From assembly GCF_030317205.1 (NCBI RefSeq), contig NZ_JASZYB010000001.1, positions 1,488,001 through 1,552,000 on the forward strand: DNA of 64,000 nucleotides. Direction: 5' to 3'. Numbering within the stretch: position 1 is the stretch's first letter; every line of letters begins with the position of its first letter. The notes under the pieces are model-generated. The model ran no database searches and was not told where the DNA came from. It worked only from the letters and a program-made list of their open reading frames with translations. Source of the DNA: Variovorax sp. J2L1-78 (GTDB lineage Bacteria > Pseudomonadota > Gammaproteobacteria > Burkholderiales > Burkholderiaceae_C). A program made the position numbers and the translations under genes. Shown one piece after another: positions 54,985-63,448 of the stretch.

Positions 54985-56253
54985 TCAGGCCGCCTGCGCC
55001 ACAGGCAGGATCGATGCGACGGCATCGAAGCGCTCGCCGGCACGCAAGCAGAAGGCCGGCTTCAGAAGGCGGTCGGTCGTGACGGCTGTGCCTTCGTTGT
55101 CGTGCAGGGTCCAGCGGCCGCGCTGGTCGTTCAGAACGCTCACGTCGGCTTCTGCGCCGACCCGCAGGGTGCCGAGCGTGTCTTCCATGCCGATCATGCG
55201 GGCCGCATTCACCGTGACCATGGGCACCACCTGCTCGATCGTCAGCCCCAGCGCCAGCATGCTCGTCATCGCCGACACCAGGCTGAAGCGGATGCGGCCC
55301 TTGAACATGTGGTCTTCCTCGTCCGGGTGCGACTCCGGCGTGCCCGGCGGCGCCGGCACCGTCGTGTTGTAGCCGTGCATGTCGGCGCCGAGGGTGTCGG
55401 GCATGACGCCGTAATCCAGCACGATGCGCGCCGTGCGGTAGCTGAAGTGCGAACCGTGGCCCACGTCGATCTTCAGACCGCGTGCGACCGCCTCCTTCAC
55501 CAGGGGATGCAGTTTCCCGTCGAGTTCGACGAAGCCACCCGGGTGCCGGCTGAAGGGATGTGCCAGCACGTCGCCTGGCTTCAGCATGTCGACCACCTGG
55601 TTGAAGATCGAGTCGGGGTCGACGGCGAGCCCACCCTCCTGCGGCTTCGGCCAGAGCTGACCGAAATGGATGTAGACCGGCAGGTCCGCCTCACGGCCCA
55701 TGCGGGCGGCCAGGCGCATCACGTCGACACCCCAGCGCGCGAAGCCGCCGATCTCGGCATGCGCCTTCAGGCCGCGGACCAGATCGCGGTTGCTGCGCGC
55801 AGCCTTCACCGCCGCATCGACGTCGAGACAGTCCGGGCGGTACAGCTCGGGGTAGTAGTGCCCCTCGAGCCCGCCCACCAGGTAACAGGACATGAAGGCG
55901 ACCACACGCGACTTGGCGGTGGCCACGACGTAGTCGCGAAAACCCGGCAACGTGATCGAGCTCGGCCCCCCCTGGTCGACCAGGGTGGTCACGCCGGAAT
56001 GCACACCGCACAGGTCGGCGTTCATCCCGAAGCGGCCGGTCACGCCCTGGTAGACGTGCGCATGGGTGTCGATGAGCCCTGGCAACACGAGTTGCCCCCG
56101 ACAGTCGACCACTTCGGTGCCGGCCGGCGCGCTGACCGCCAGGTCAGGACCGACAGCCGCGATGCGCGTGCCCGCCACCAGCACATCCATGATGCCGTTG
56201 CGCTGGCTGGCCGGGTCGATCACGCAGCCGCCTTTGAGCAGAATGTTCGTCAT
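54985..56253 (-). CDS. Amidohydrolase/deacetylase-family metallohydrolase
   Basis: A 422-residue amidohydrolase-superfamily enzyme. The metal-binding HAHVYQG is near residue 67, and later motifs include KAHAEIGG, YIHFGQ and VGHGSHFS, with Asp in LGADMHG near 300. It resembles the EF0837/Atu3266 group, which hydrolyses N-acyl or acetyl esters of amino and hydroxy acids. The ATG at 56253 follows a short AAGGA only one base away, so the start is uncertain; an in-frame start at 56319 would include the operator. It is first in an operon with the DUF1116 gene and divergent from a MarR gene, with GGTGGCATGCC motifs between. Confidence 0.88.
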   Translation of the reverse strand: MTNILLKGGCVIDPASQRNGIMDVLVAGTRIAAVGPDLAVSAPAGTEVVDCRGQLVLPGLIDTHAHVYQGVTGRFGMNADLCGVHSGVTTLVDQGGPSSITLPGFRDYVVATAKSRVVAFMSCYLVGGLEGHYYPELYRPDCLDVDAAVKAARSNRDLVRGLKAHAEIGGFARWGVDVMRLAARMGREADLPVYIHFGQLWPKPQEGGLAVDPDSIFNQVVDMLKPGDVLAHPFSRHPGGFVELDGKLHPLVKEAVARGLKIDVGHGSHFSYRTARIVLDYGVMPDTLGADMHGYNTTVPAPPGTPESHPDEEDHMFKGRIRFSLVSAMTSMLALGLTIEQVVPMVTVNAARMIGMEDTLGTLRVGAEADVSVLNDQRGRWTLHDNEGTAVTTDRLLKPAFCLRAGERFDAVASILPVAQAA

Positions 56254-56289
56254 GTCCTTGGTCGTTCCGAATGGGTTCTGAGGAATTAG

Positions 56290-56320
56290 ATAGGTGGCAT
56301 GCCGCATGTTTCGTGCCACC
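56290..56320. promoter_or_regulatory. Candidate MarR operator (GGTGGCATGCC motif, site C)
   Basis: ATAGGTGGCATGCC (56290-56303) is identical over 14 bases to a copy at 56994-57007. An inverted half GTGCCACC lies at 56313-56320, so GGTGGCA and TGCCACC form a 7-bp inverted repeat across 14 bases. It sits in the gap between the divergent amidohydrolase and MarR genes. Confidence 0.65.
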
Positions 56321-56345
56321 CCGGAACCGGCCGACCGTGCAGCCG

Positions 56346-56360
56346 ATATGCGGTATGCCC
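56346..56360. promoter_or_regulatory. Weaker GGTGGCATGCC-like site (site D)
   Basis: ATATGCGGTATGCCC matches the motif in 11 of 15 positions when aligned with the copy at 56994. It lies 79 bases before the MarR ATG and could be a second operator in the divergent region. Confidence 0.35.
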
Positions 56361-56438
56361 GCTAAACTGACACGCAGCCCCGCCCTTCCGCGGGGCCGGG
56401 ATGCGGCCCAAGCCGCTCAACGCTGCGCACGTCTTCAG

Positions 56439-56948
56439 ATGACAGAGAAAACCAAGAGCAAGACCATCCAGGCAGAACTCCAGGCCGCGCAGGAACGCTC
56501 GATGCTGTTCGCCCGCCCGGGCTTCCTGATCCGCCGGCTGCATCAGATCCACAGCGGCCTCTTCACCGAAGAAACCAAGGCCTTCAACATCACGCCCGTG
56601 CAGTACAGCCTGCTGACCGCCCTCGCGGAGCACGGCGAGATGGACCAGAACACCCTGGCGATGGAGATCGGCCTCGAACGCACCACGGTCGCCGAGGTGC
56701 TGCCCCGCCTGGAAAGCCGCGAGTTCATCGAGCGCAACCAGTCGGCGCAGGACAAGCGCGTGAAGCTGGTCAAGCTCAGTCGCACGGGCAAGGCGATGGT
56801 TCGCCGCATGGAAGCCGCAGCCCAGCGCGCCCACGACCGCACCATCGAACACCTGCCTGCAGCCGAGCGGCAGTTGTTCATGCTGCAGCTGATTCGGCTG
56901 GTGGAAGCGAACAACCACAAGAGCGTGGCACCCCTGCGGCTGCGCTGA
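56439..56948 (+). CDS. MarR family transcriptional regulator of the molybdenum-hydroxylase cluster
   Basis: A 169-residue winged-helix protein. The N-terminus is a charged helix (MTEKTKSKTIQAELQAAQE), followed by FARPGFLIRRLHQIHSGLFTEET, the recognition region NTLAMEIGLERTTVAEVLPRLES near residues 70-92 and the wing SAQDKRVKLVKLS near 101-113. It is flanked on both sides by GGTGGCATGCC-type palindromes, so it probably represses itself, the divergent amidohydrolase operon and the downstream operon. The frame extends to 56271, but the extra residues overlap the operator and are not domain-like. Confidence 0.9.
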   Translation: MTEKTKSKTIQAELQAAQERSMLFARPGFLIRRLHQIHSGLFTEETKAFNITPVQYSLLTALAEHGEMDQNTLAMEIGLERTTVAEVLPRLESREFIERNQSAQDKRVKLVKLSRTGKAMVRRMEAAAQRAHDRTIEHLPAAERQLFMLQLIRLVEANNHKSVAPLRLR

Positions 56949-56993
56949 GCCTCATCGGAAGCCGGCAACGCGTAGTCCCGCTTTGCATCGACA

Positions 56994-57030
56994 ATAGGTG
57001 GCATGCCCCATTCATGCGCGGCATGCCACC
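56994..57030. promoter_or_regulatory. Candidate MarR operator: perfect 11-bp inverted repeat (site A)
   Basis: GGTGGCATGCC (56997-57007) and GGCATGCCACC (57020-57030) are exact inverted copies with a 12-base spacer. Each arm itself contains the palindrome GGCATGCC. It lies just after the MarR gene and about 200 bases before the SDR ATG. This is the strongest copy of the motif. Confidence 0.75.
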
Positions 57031-57156
57031 GATACGGTGCATCACGCACGCCGCGAGACGCTGACAAGCTTCCATGTGACCGTGAATCTCATGCGCCGAG
57101 CCACACGTTCGCCTGGATATTGACGCAACGCAAGGACAAGAGATACCGCAAGCTGC

Positions 57157-57169
57157 TAGTGGCATGGAC
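57157..57169. promoter_or_regulatory. GGTGGCATG-like half site (site E)
   Basis: TAGTGGCATGGAC contains GTGGCATG, the core shared with sites A and C. It lies about 10 bases after the candidate GATACC -10 element and 63 bases before the SDR ATG, a position where a repressor would block initiation. Confidence 0.4.
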
Positions 57170-57231
57170 GTTGCTTGAAAGCCCACGGGTCCGCGGCTTT
57201 TCTGCCACGGGTGTCCGCCACCGGAGGTCTC

Positions 57232-57987
57232 ATGGGTCTGCAAGGTTCTGTCGCCATCGTCACGGGCGCTGCCATCGGCATCGGCTTCGCCGCGGCTGAG
57301 CGCCTGGCCGAGCGGGGCGCGCGGGTCGTCATCGCCGACCGCAGCGGCGCCGAAGAAGCGGCCTCCAGGCTGGCAGCGCGCGACCTGCAGGTGACGGGTG
57401 TCGCGCTCGACGTCTCGTCGCCCGAGCAGGTGAGTGCCGCCGTGCAGGCCACCGAATCGCGCCACGGCCGCATCGACGTGCTGGTGAACAACGCCGGCAT
57501 CTACTCGACGCTCGAACCCAAGCCCTTCGAGCAGCTGACGCCGCAGGAGTGGCGCCAGGTGTTCGACGTGAATGTGATCGGCGTGTTCCTGATGTGCCAG
57601 GCGGTGCTGCCGGCCTTCCAGCGCGCCGGGGGCGGCCGCATCGTCAACATCTCCTCGGGCGTAGCCTTCAAGGGCAACCCCTGGATGGCGCACTACGTGG
57701 CCAGCAAGGGCGCCGTGATCTCGCTGACGCGGGCGCTCGCCACCGAGCTCGGCCGCTACCAGATCCTCGTCAACAGCGTGGCGCCGGGCTTCACGCTGAG
57801 CGACGGCGTCCACCGCAACCCGACGCTGGTCGAAGGCGTGCGCGAGCCGTCGATGCGCAACCGAGTGCTCGCCCGGGACATGACCCCGGCCGACCTCGTG
57901 GGCGCCATCGAATTCTTCGCCGACGCACAGTCGGCCTTCATCACCGGCCAGACGCTGGTGGTGGACGGCGGCGCGTACTTCCACTGA
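57232..57987 (+). CDS. SDR family NAD(P)-dependent oxidoreductase
   Basis: A 251-residue classical short-chain dehydrogenase with all key residues: TGAAIGIG at 11-18, NNAG near 86-89, a Ser near 141 and Tyr155/Lys159 in YVASK. It ends GQTLVVDGGAYFH, as is usual. ATG 57232 is supported by GGAGG four bases upstream. Its stop overlaps the next start (TGATG). It is the first gene of the operon encoding an Fe(II) oxygenase and probably a molybdenum hydroxylase. It would oxidise an alcohol or diol intermediate; the substrate is unknown. Confidence 0.93.
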   Translation: MGLQGSVAIVTGAAIGIGFAAAERLAERGARVVIADRSGAEEAASRLAARDLQVTGVALDVSSPEQVSAAVQATESRHGRIDVLVNNAGIYSTLEPKPFEQLTPQEWRQVFDVNVIGVFLMCQAVLPAFQRAGGGRIVNISSGVAFKGNPWMAHYVASKGAVISLTRALATELGRYQILVNSVAPGFTLSDGVHRNPTLVEGVREPSMRNRVLARDMTPADLVGAIEFFADAQSAFITGQTLVVDGGAYFH

Positions 57988-58979
57988 TGTCCGAGCCTGC
58001 TGCCATGCCCGACACCACCATTCCCGTGATCGACCTCGCCCCGGCGCTGCAGGGCAACCGCGCCGAGCGCCTGCGCGTCGCGCGCGAGATCGAGGCCGCC
58101 TGCACCGACATCGGCTTCTTCACGATCACGGGCCATGGCGTGCCACTCGCGCTGATCGACACGCTGCGCGGCCACGCCAGCACCTTCTTCAATCTGCCAC
58201 TGGACGAGAAGCGCCGCGCCGAGCCCGAGAGGGTCACGGTGCCGCGCGGCTACCGCGCGCTGGGCTTCGACGCGCTGTCGCGCGGCAATGCCGGCGACGC
58301 GCCGGGCGACCTGAAGGAGTACTACCACTTCGGCCGCGAAAGCTGGCCGGACACGCCCTACTACACCGGCGAGACGGGCCAGCGCTATTTCATCCCGAAC
58401 CGCTGGCCGGCGCGGCCCGACGGCTTCGCCGCGGCGGCTGCCGTGTACTACGCCGAGATGGAACGGCTCACCGGCCAGATGATGTCGCTCGCCGCCCTGG
58501 CGCTCGGGCTCGACGAAGACTTCTTCGAAGACAAGATCGACCGGCACATCACCGCGATGCGCCTGAACTTCTACCCCGCGCAGCAGGAAGCGCCGCTGGC
58601 CGGCCAGATGCGCGCCGGCCCGCACACCGACTACGGCCTGCTGACCATCCTCAACGGCGAGAACACGCCTGGCGGGCTCGAGGTGCAGACGCGCGGCGGG
58701 CAGTGGCTGCGCGTCGAGACCGCCCCCGACACCTTCGTCGTGAACATCGGCGACCTGTTGATGCGCTGGACCAACGACCGCTGGGTGTCGAACGTGCACC
58801 GCGTGGTCAACCCGCCGCCCGGCAGCGGCCCGGCGGCACAGCGCATCTCGCTGGCCTTCTTCCACCATCCGAACTACGACGCGCTGGTCGAATGCATCGC
58901 GCCCGAAGGCCAGGCGAAATACCCGCCGGTGCTGTCGGGCGAGTACCGCGACCAGCAGTACCGGCGCACGCGCGTCTGA
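57987..58979 (+). CDS. Isopenicillin-N-synthase-like 2-oxoglutarate/Fe(II) oxygenase
   Basis: A 330-residue double-stranded beta-helix oxygenase. The N-terminal DIOX_N region has PVIDLAPAL and GFFTITGHGVP. The iron ligands are His213, Asp215 (GPHTDYGLL) and His271 (NVHRVVNP), and the Arg286-x-Ser288 pair that usually binds the 2-oxoglutarate carboxylate is present. It hydroxylates or desaturates an unactivated position, or cleaves a ring or ether. Translational coupling to the SDR suggests the SDR acts on its product. The substrate cannot be assigned. It is followed after 67 bases by the molybdenum hydroxylase genes. Confidence 0.92.
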   Translation: MSEPAAMPDTTIPVIDLAPALQGNRAERLRVAREIEAACTDIGFFTITGHGVPLALIDTLRGHASTFFNLPLDEKRRAEPERVTVPRGYRALGFDALSRGNAGDAPGDLKEYYHFGRESWPDTPYYTGETGQRYFIPNRWPARPDGFAAAAAVYYAEMERLTGQMMSLAALALGLDEDFFEDKIDRHITAMRLNFYPAQQEAPLAGQMRAGPHTDYGLLTILNGENTPGGLEVQTRGGQWLRVETAPDTFVVNIGDLLMRWTNDRWVSNVHRVVNPPPGSGPAAQRISLAFFHHPNYDALVECIAPEGQAKYPPVLSGEYRDQQYRRTRV

Positions 58980-59009
58980 GCACGTCGCGGCCTAGACAAC
59001 ACGATATCA

Positions 59010-59026
59010 ATATGTGGCACACCCCA
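59010..59026. promoter_or_regulatory. GGTGGCATGCC-like site before the molybdenum hydroxylase genes (site B)
   Basis: ATATGTGGCACACCCCA aligns with ATAGGTGGCATGCCCCA at 56994, with 14 of 17 positions identical. It ends 20 bases before the ATG at 59047, in the only sizeable gap of the operon, so it may control an internal promoter. It lacks a clear inverted arm. Confidence 0.45.
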
Positions 59027-59046
59027 CTTCTCCAGAGGAGCGACCG

Positions 59047-61434
59047 ATGAACGCTCGCACCCCACCGGCCGGTCTGGTGCTTCCGGCCGACGCCGACCAA
59101 GGCATCGGCGGCAGCCCGCGCCGCAAGGAAGACCGCCGCCTGCTGCTCGGCCGTGGCCAGTACGTGGGCGACATCCGCATGCCCGACATGCTCGACGTGG
59201 CCTTCGTCCGCTCGCCCGTGGCGCATGCCCGGCTCGGCCGCATCGACAAGCCCGAGGGGCTGGCGTCGATGGTCTACACGATGGACGACCTGCACGGCGT
59301 GCAGCCGATCCTCGCCGCGTCCGCACTGCCCGGCTTCAAGCGCTCGGTGCAGCATCCGCTGGCCAGGGACAAGGTGCGTTTCGTCGGCGAGCTGGTGGCG
59401 GCCTGCGTGGCGCCGACCCGCGCCCGCGCCGAGGACATCGCCGCGCAGGTGATGGTCGACTACATCGATCTGCCGGTGCTGGCCAGCATGGAAGGCGCCG
59501 TCGATTCGGGCACGCGCGTGCACGACGAATGGAGCGACAACGTCTTCGCCGAGACCAACACCGAGCGCAGCGCCGTCGCTGCGGATGCCGCGCAGAAGCC
59601 CACACGCACCGTGCGCCGCCGCCTGCGCACCTCACGCCAATGCATGATGCCGCTCGAAGGCCGCGCCGTGCTGTGCTGGTGGGACCACCGGCTCGACCAG
59701 CTGGTGATGTATTCGGCGGCGCAGGTGCCGCACATCAACCGCACCGGCTTGGCCGAATGCCTGGGCCTCGACCAGGGGCAAATCCGCGTGGTGTCACCCG
59801 ACGTGGGCGGCGGCTTCGGCTACAAGGGCCTGCTGCTGCCCGAGGAGATCTGCTGTGCCTGGCTGGCGCGCCACCTGGGCCGCCCCGTGCGCTGGCTGGA
59901 AGACCGACGCGAGCAGTTGGGCGCCAATGCCAACTGCCGCGAACATGCCTACGACATCGCGGTCGAGGTCGAAGCAGACGGCCGGCTGGTCGGCATCGAC
60001 TGCGACGCCATGGTCGACTCCGGCGCGCACTCGTCGTACCCCTTCAGCGCCTGCCTCGAGGCCGCACAGATCGGCTCGATCCTGCCCGGCCCGTACAGGA
60101 TGGACCGCTTCGTCTGCCGCACCCGCTCGGTCGCGACCAACAAGCCGCCCATCCTGCCGTACCGCGGCGTGGCGCGCACCGGCGTCTGCTTCGCGCTGGA
60201 GCTGATGCTCGACGCCGCGGCCCGCGAACTCGGCATCGAACCCTACGAACTGCGCGCCCGCAGCCTGGTGCCTGCATCGGCGATGCCGTACACCAACATC
60301 ACGAACAAGTACTTCGACTCCGGCGACTACCTCGCGGCCATGACCCAGGCCGTCGAGGCGCTGGGCTGGCAGGCCTGGCGCGAACGGCAGCCGAAGGCAG
60401 CGGCCGGCAAGCGCATCGGCCTGGGCCTGGCGGTGTTCTGCGAGCAAGGCGCGCACGGCACCTCGGTCTATCACGGCTGGGGCATCCCGATGGTGCCGGG
60501 CTACGAGCAGTGCGCCGCGCGCTTCACGCCCGACGGCATCCTGGAGATCCGGCTCGGGGTGCATTCGCATGGCCAGGGCATGGAGACCTCGATGGCGCAG
60601 GTGGCGCACACGGTGCTGGGCATCGACATCGACCGCGTTCGCGTGCAGCACGGCGACACCGCCAACTCGCCCTACTCCACCGGCACCTGGGGCTCGCGCT
60701 GCGCCGTCATGGCCGGCGGCGCAGTCGGCACGGCCTGCCAGGCGCTGGCGGCACGGATGACCGAGATCGCTGCGGCGCTGCTCGGCGTGCCGGCCGCATC
60801 GCTGCGGGTCGAAGGCGGACGCATCGGCATGCCCGATTCGCCGGGCCTGGCGCTCGACGAGATCGCGCGCACCTGGTACCGCGCGCCGCAGAAGATCCCG
60901 CTGGGCATCGACCCTTCCGGCCTGGAGGTCGTGGTGGGCTACAAGACCGCGCCCGACACCGGCACCTTCAGCTACGCCTGCCATGCCTGCGCGGTCGAAG
61001 TCGACATCGCCACCGGCCGCGTGACCCTGCTCGACTACGCGATCTGCGAGGACGGCGGCGTGCTGCTCAACCCGCAGATCGTCGAAGGCCAGCTGATCGG
61101 CGGCCTGGCGCAGGGCATCGGCACCGCGCTGTACGAAGAGATGCCTTTCGATGGCGAAGGCCAGCCGCTGGCCTCGACCCTGGCCGACTACCTGATGCCC
61201 GGCGCCGGCGAGATGCCGCCGCTGAAGATCGTCCACATGGAAACGCCGAGCCCGCTCACGCTGTTCGGCCAGAAGGGCATCGGCGAAGGCGGCGCCATCG
61301 CCCCACCGGCGGCTATCGTCAACGCGGTCAACGACGCGCTGCATGCGCTGGGCGCCGAGCTCACCGAATGCCCCGCGAGCCCCGAGCGCGTGCTGCGCGC
61401 GCTCGCAGCCGCGCGCACCGGAGCACCCGCATGA
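59047..61434 (+). CDS. Molybdopterin-binding large subunit of a xanthine-dehydrogenase-family hydroxylase
   Basis: A 795-residue large subunit. The N-terminal segment GIGGSPRRKEDRRLLLGRGQYVGDI is typical of CoxL-like proteins. Molybdenum-cofactor regions include DVGGGFGYKG near residue 255, an arginine-bearing PYRGVARTG near 373, HGQGMETSMAQ near 510 and the catalytic Glu in KGIGEGGAIAPPAA near 745. The CoxL-specific Cys loop of CO dehydrogenase is not evident, so a ring- or aldehyde-hydroxylating enzyme is more likely. ATG 59047 has AGGAG 7 bases upstream. It overlaps the FAD subunit gene by ATGA. Confidence 0.93.
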   Translation: MNARTPPAGLVLPADADQGIGGSPRRKEDRRLLLGRGQYVGDIRMPDMLDVAFVRSPVAHARLGRIDKPEGLASMVYTMDDLHGVQPILAASALPGFKRSVQHPLARDKVRFVGELVAACVAPTRARAEDIAAQVMVDYIDLPVLASMEGAVDSGTRVHDEWSDNVFAETNTERSAVAADAAQKPTRTVRRRLRTSRQCMMPLEGRAVLCWWDHRLDQLVMYSAAQVPHINRTGLAECLGLDQGQIRVVSPDVGGGFGYKGLLLPEEICCAWLARHLGRPVRWLEDRREQLGANANCREHAYDIAVEVEADGRLVGIDCDAMVDSGAHSSYPFSACLEAAQIGSILPGPYRMDRFVCRTRSVATNKPPILPYRGVARTGVCFALELMLDAAARELGIEPYELRARSLVPASAMPYTNITNKYFDSGDYLAAMTQAVEALGWQAWRERQPKAAAGKRIGLGLAVFCEQGAHGTSVYHGWGIPMVPGYEQCAARFTPDGILEIRLGVHSHGQGMETSMAQVAHTVLGIDIDRVRVQHGDTANSPYSTGTWGSRCAVMAGGAVGTACQALAARMTEIAAALLGVPAASLRVEGGRIGMPDSPGLALDEIARTWYRAPQKIPLGIDPSGLEVVVGYKTAPDTGTFSYACHACAVEVDIATGRVTLLDYAICEDGGVLLNPQIVEGQLIGGLAQGIGTALYEEMPFDGEGQPLASTLADYLMPGAGEMPPLKIVHMETPSPLTLFGQKGIGEGGAIAPPAAIVNAVNDALHALGAELTECPASPERVLRALAAARTGAPA

Positions 61435-62252
61435 AGGCCGTCGCCTACGCTTTCGAGGCGGCCGCATCGGTCGATGCTGCGACCTCGGTGCTGCGCGACG
61501 GCGGCTGGGGCTTCAAGCCGGTCGCGGGCGGCCAGTCGCTCGGCGCGATGCTCAATCTGCGTCTGGCCCAGCCCGAGACGCTGGTCGACCTCGACGGCAT
61601 CAGTGAACTGCGCGACGTGAAGGAGGCCGCCGACCACGTCTTCTTCGGCGCGATGACGACCCATGCCGCCATCGAGGATGGCCACGTGCCCGACCCGAGC
61701 GGCGGCCTGATGCCCTTCGTGGCCCGCAGCATCGCCTACCGCGCCGTGCGCAACCGCGGAACCATCGGCGGCAGCCTGTGCCACGCCGACCCGGCGGCCG
61801 ACTGGGTCGCCTGCCTGCCGCTGCTCGGTGCCACGGTGGCGGTGGCCGGTGAAGCGGGCCGACGGGACATCCCTGCGGCCAGCTTCATGACCAGCGCCTT
61901 CGAGACCCAGCTGACCGACGGCGAACTGCTCCTCGGCGTGCGCGTGCCGCGCCGCTCGCCAGCCGCGCGCTGGTCGTACCGCAAGTTCTGCCGCAAGACC
62001 GGCGAGTTCTCGCACGCCACGGTCGGCGCGCTGATCGATCCGGCCGACGGCACGGAGCGGCTCGTGCTGGGTGCACTCGACGGCGCGCCCCGCGTCTTCG
62101 AGGGCGCCGGTCTGCTGCACGACCTCACCGCCGACATGACACGGCGCCAAGCGCTACTGGACGACGCCGGCCAGGGCCTCGACGACACCCGCCGCGCGCT
62201 GCTGGCCGAGATGCTGCGGCTCGCGCTCAACGACATGGAGACACCCCGATGA
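61431..62252 (+). CDS. FAD-binding medium subunit of a xanthine-dehydrogenase-family hydroxylase
   Basis: A 273-residue CoxM-type flavoprotein. The two FAD-binding motifs are VAGGQSLGAMLNLRL near residues 31-45 and TIGGSLCHADPAADW near 110-124. It passes electrons from the iron-sulfur subunit to the final acceptor. The C-terminal CO_deh_flav_C region is short. It overlaps both neighbours by four bases, so the three subunits should be made in equal amounts. The order is large, medium, small. Confidence 0.94.
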   Translation: MKAVAYAFEAAASVDAATSVLRDGGWGFKPVAGGQSLGAMLNLRLAQPETLVDLDGISELRDVKEAADHVFFGAMTTHAAIEDGHVPDPSGGLMPFVARSIAYRAVRNRGTIGGSLCHADPAADWVACLPLLGATVAVAGEAGRRDIPAASFMTSAFETQLTDGELLLGVRVPRRSPAARWSYRKFCRKTGEFSHATVGALIDPADGTERLVLGALDGAPRVFEGAGLLHDLTADMTRRQALLDDAGQGLDDTRRALLAEMLRLALNDMETPR

Positions 62253-62776
62253 CGGCTGTCAATCTCGAATTCCCGGCGGTGCGCGAGGCGCGCATCACGC
62301 TCGACATCAACGGACGCGCGTACGCGATGACGGTCGAGCCCCGCACCCACCTGGCCGACGCGCTGCGCGAGCAGTGCGGACTGACCGCCACCCATCTGGG
62401 CTGCGAGCACGGGGTGTGCGGCGCCTGCACGGTGGAGGTCGACGGTGCGCCGCAACGCGCCTGCCTGCAATCGGCGACGCGCTTCGCAGGCAAGCGGGTG
62501 CGCACGCTCGAAGCCTTCGACGACGACGCCGTGATGGCGCAGCTGCGCGACGCCTTCTCGGCCGAGCACGCGCTGCAGTGCGGCTATTGCACGCCCGGCA
62601 TGCTGATGACGGCCCGCGACATCGTGCTGCGGCTGCCGCAGGCCGACGAGCAACGCATCCGCGACGAACTGGCGGGCAACCTGTGCCGCTGCACCGGCTA
62701 CGCCGGCATCGTGAAGGCCATCCAGTGCGTGCTTCGCGCGCGTGGCGACACCGAAGGGCTCCGCCATGCAGCTTGA
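62249..62776 (+). CDS. [2Fe-2S] small subunit of a xanthine-dehydrogenase-family hydroxylase
   Basis: A 175-residue CoxS-type protein with both iron-sulfur clusters: a plant-type ferredoxin cluster on Cys52, Cys57, Cys60 and Cys72, and the alpha-helical cluster on Cys111, Cys114, Cys146 and Cys148 (CGYCTPGM and NLCRCTGY). It links the molybdenum site to FAD. The start overlaps the FAD subunit stop and the end overlaps the CoxG-like gene by 11 bases. Confidence 0.95.
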   Translation: MTAVNLEFPAVREARITLDINGRAYAMTVEPRTHLADALREQCGLTATHLGCEHGVCGACTVEVDGAPQRACLQSATRFAGKRVRTLEAFDDDAVMAQLRDAFSAEHALQCGYCTPGMLMTARDIVLRLPQADEQRIRDELAGNLCRCTGYAGIVKAIQCVLRARGDTEGLRHAA

Positions 62777-63395
62777 GCAAGCCTTCACGCTCGCCGCCCC
62801 GATCGAGCCGGTGTGGACGGCCTTTCACGATGTCGAACTGCTCGTCGACTGCCTGCCCGGCGCCTCGATCGACCCCGCCGGCACCCCCGCCGACGCCCAG
62901 AGCGTGCCGCTCCTCTTCAAGGTAAAGCTCGGCCCGATCGCCGCGGCCTTCGCCGGCCAGGGCCGCATCGCGCTCGACGACACCGCACGCACCGGCAGCT
63001 TCGCTGGCAGCGCGGTCGACACCCGCACCAGCAGCCGCATCAAAGGCGAGGCCCGCTTCTCGGTGCAACCGGATGCAGACGACGCGCGATCCACCCGCGT
63101 CGCGCTGACGGTCGACTTCACCATCACCGGCGCGCTCGCGCAGTTCAGCCGCGAAGGCATCGTGCGCGCGCTGGCCGACCAGCTGAGCCGACAGTTCGCC
63201 GAGCAGCTGCAGGCACGGTTGCCACAGGCCGCGCCTTGCGTTGCGGCGTCGTCCGAAGACGGCGCCGCCACCGGCCACGCGCCCCTGGCCTCTGCCACCG
63301 TCCCGGCATCCCGCCCCACCGACAACGCCATCGACCTGTGGAGCCTGCTCAAGGCATGGCTGCGCAGCCTGTGGCCGGGCGCCTCGAGGCCCTGA
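62766..63395 (+). CDS. CoxG-like SRPBCC family protein
   Basis: A 209-residue protein. Residues about 1-150 form an SRPBCC fold (IEPVWTAFHDVELLVDCLPGA opening, typical of CoxG). A low-complexity linker and a C-terminal amphipathic or hydrophobic segment (DLWSLLKAWLRSLWP) follow. CoxG proteins attach molybdenum hydroxylases to the membrane or help their maturation. ATG 62766 overlaps the small-subunit stop. Its presence agrees with a CoxLMS-type enzyme complex. Confidence 0.9.
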   Translation: MQLEQAFTLAAPIEPVWTAFHDVELLVDCLPGASIDPAGTPADAQSVPLLFKVKLGPIAAAFAGQGRIALDDTARTGSFAGSAVDTRTSSRIKGEARFSVQPDADDARSTRVALTVDFTITGALAQFSREGIVRALADQLSRQFAEQLQARLPQAAPCVAASSEDGAATGHAPLASATVPASRPTDNAIDLWSLLKAWLRSLWPGASRP

Positions 63396-63448
63396 CTTCG
63401 CTCTTCTCCGTTCCTCTCACGTCCCCCACCTCTCCAAGGAAATCAACC

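Larger units (their letters stand above)
56949..57231. other. Regulatory intergenic region upstream of the SDR-oxygenase operon
   Basis: These 283 bases hold a perfect inverted repeat (56997-57030) and a second GTGGCATG at 57159-57166. A possible promoter is TTGACG (57120-57125), 16 bases, GATACC (57142-57147). No coding frame here looks real. A GGAGG ribosome-binding sequence precedes the ATG at 57232. Confidence 0.5.
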
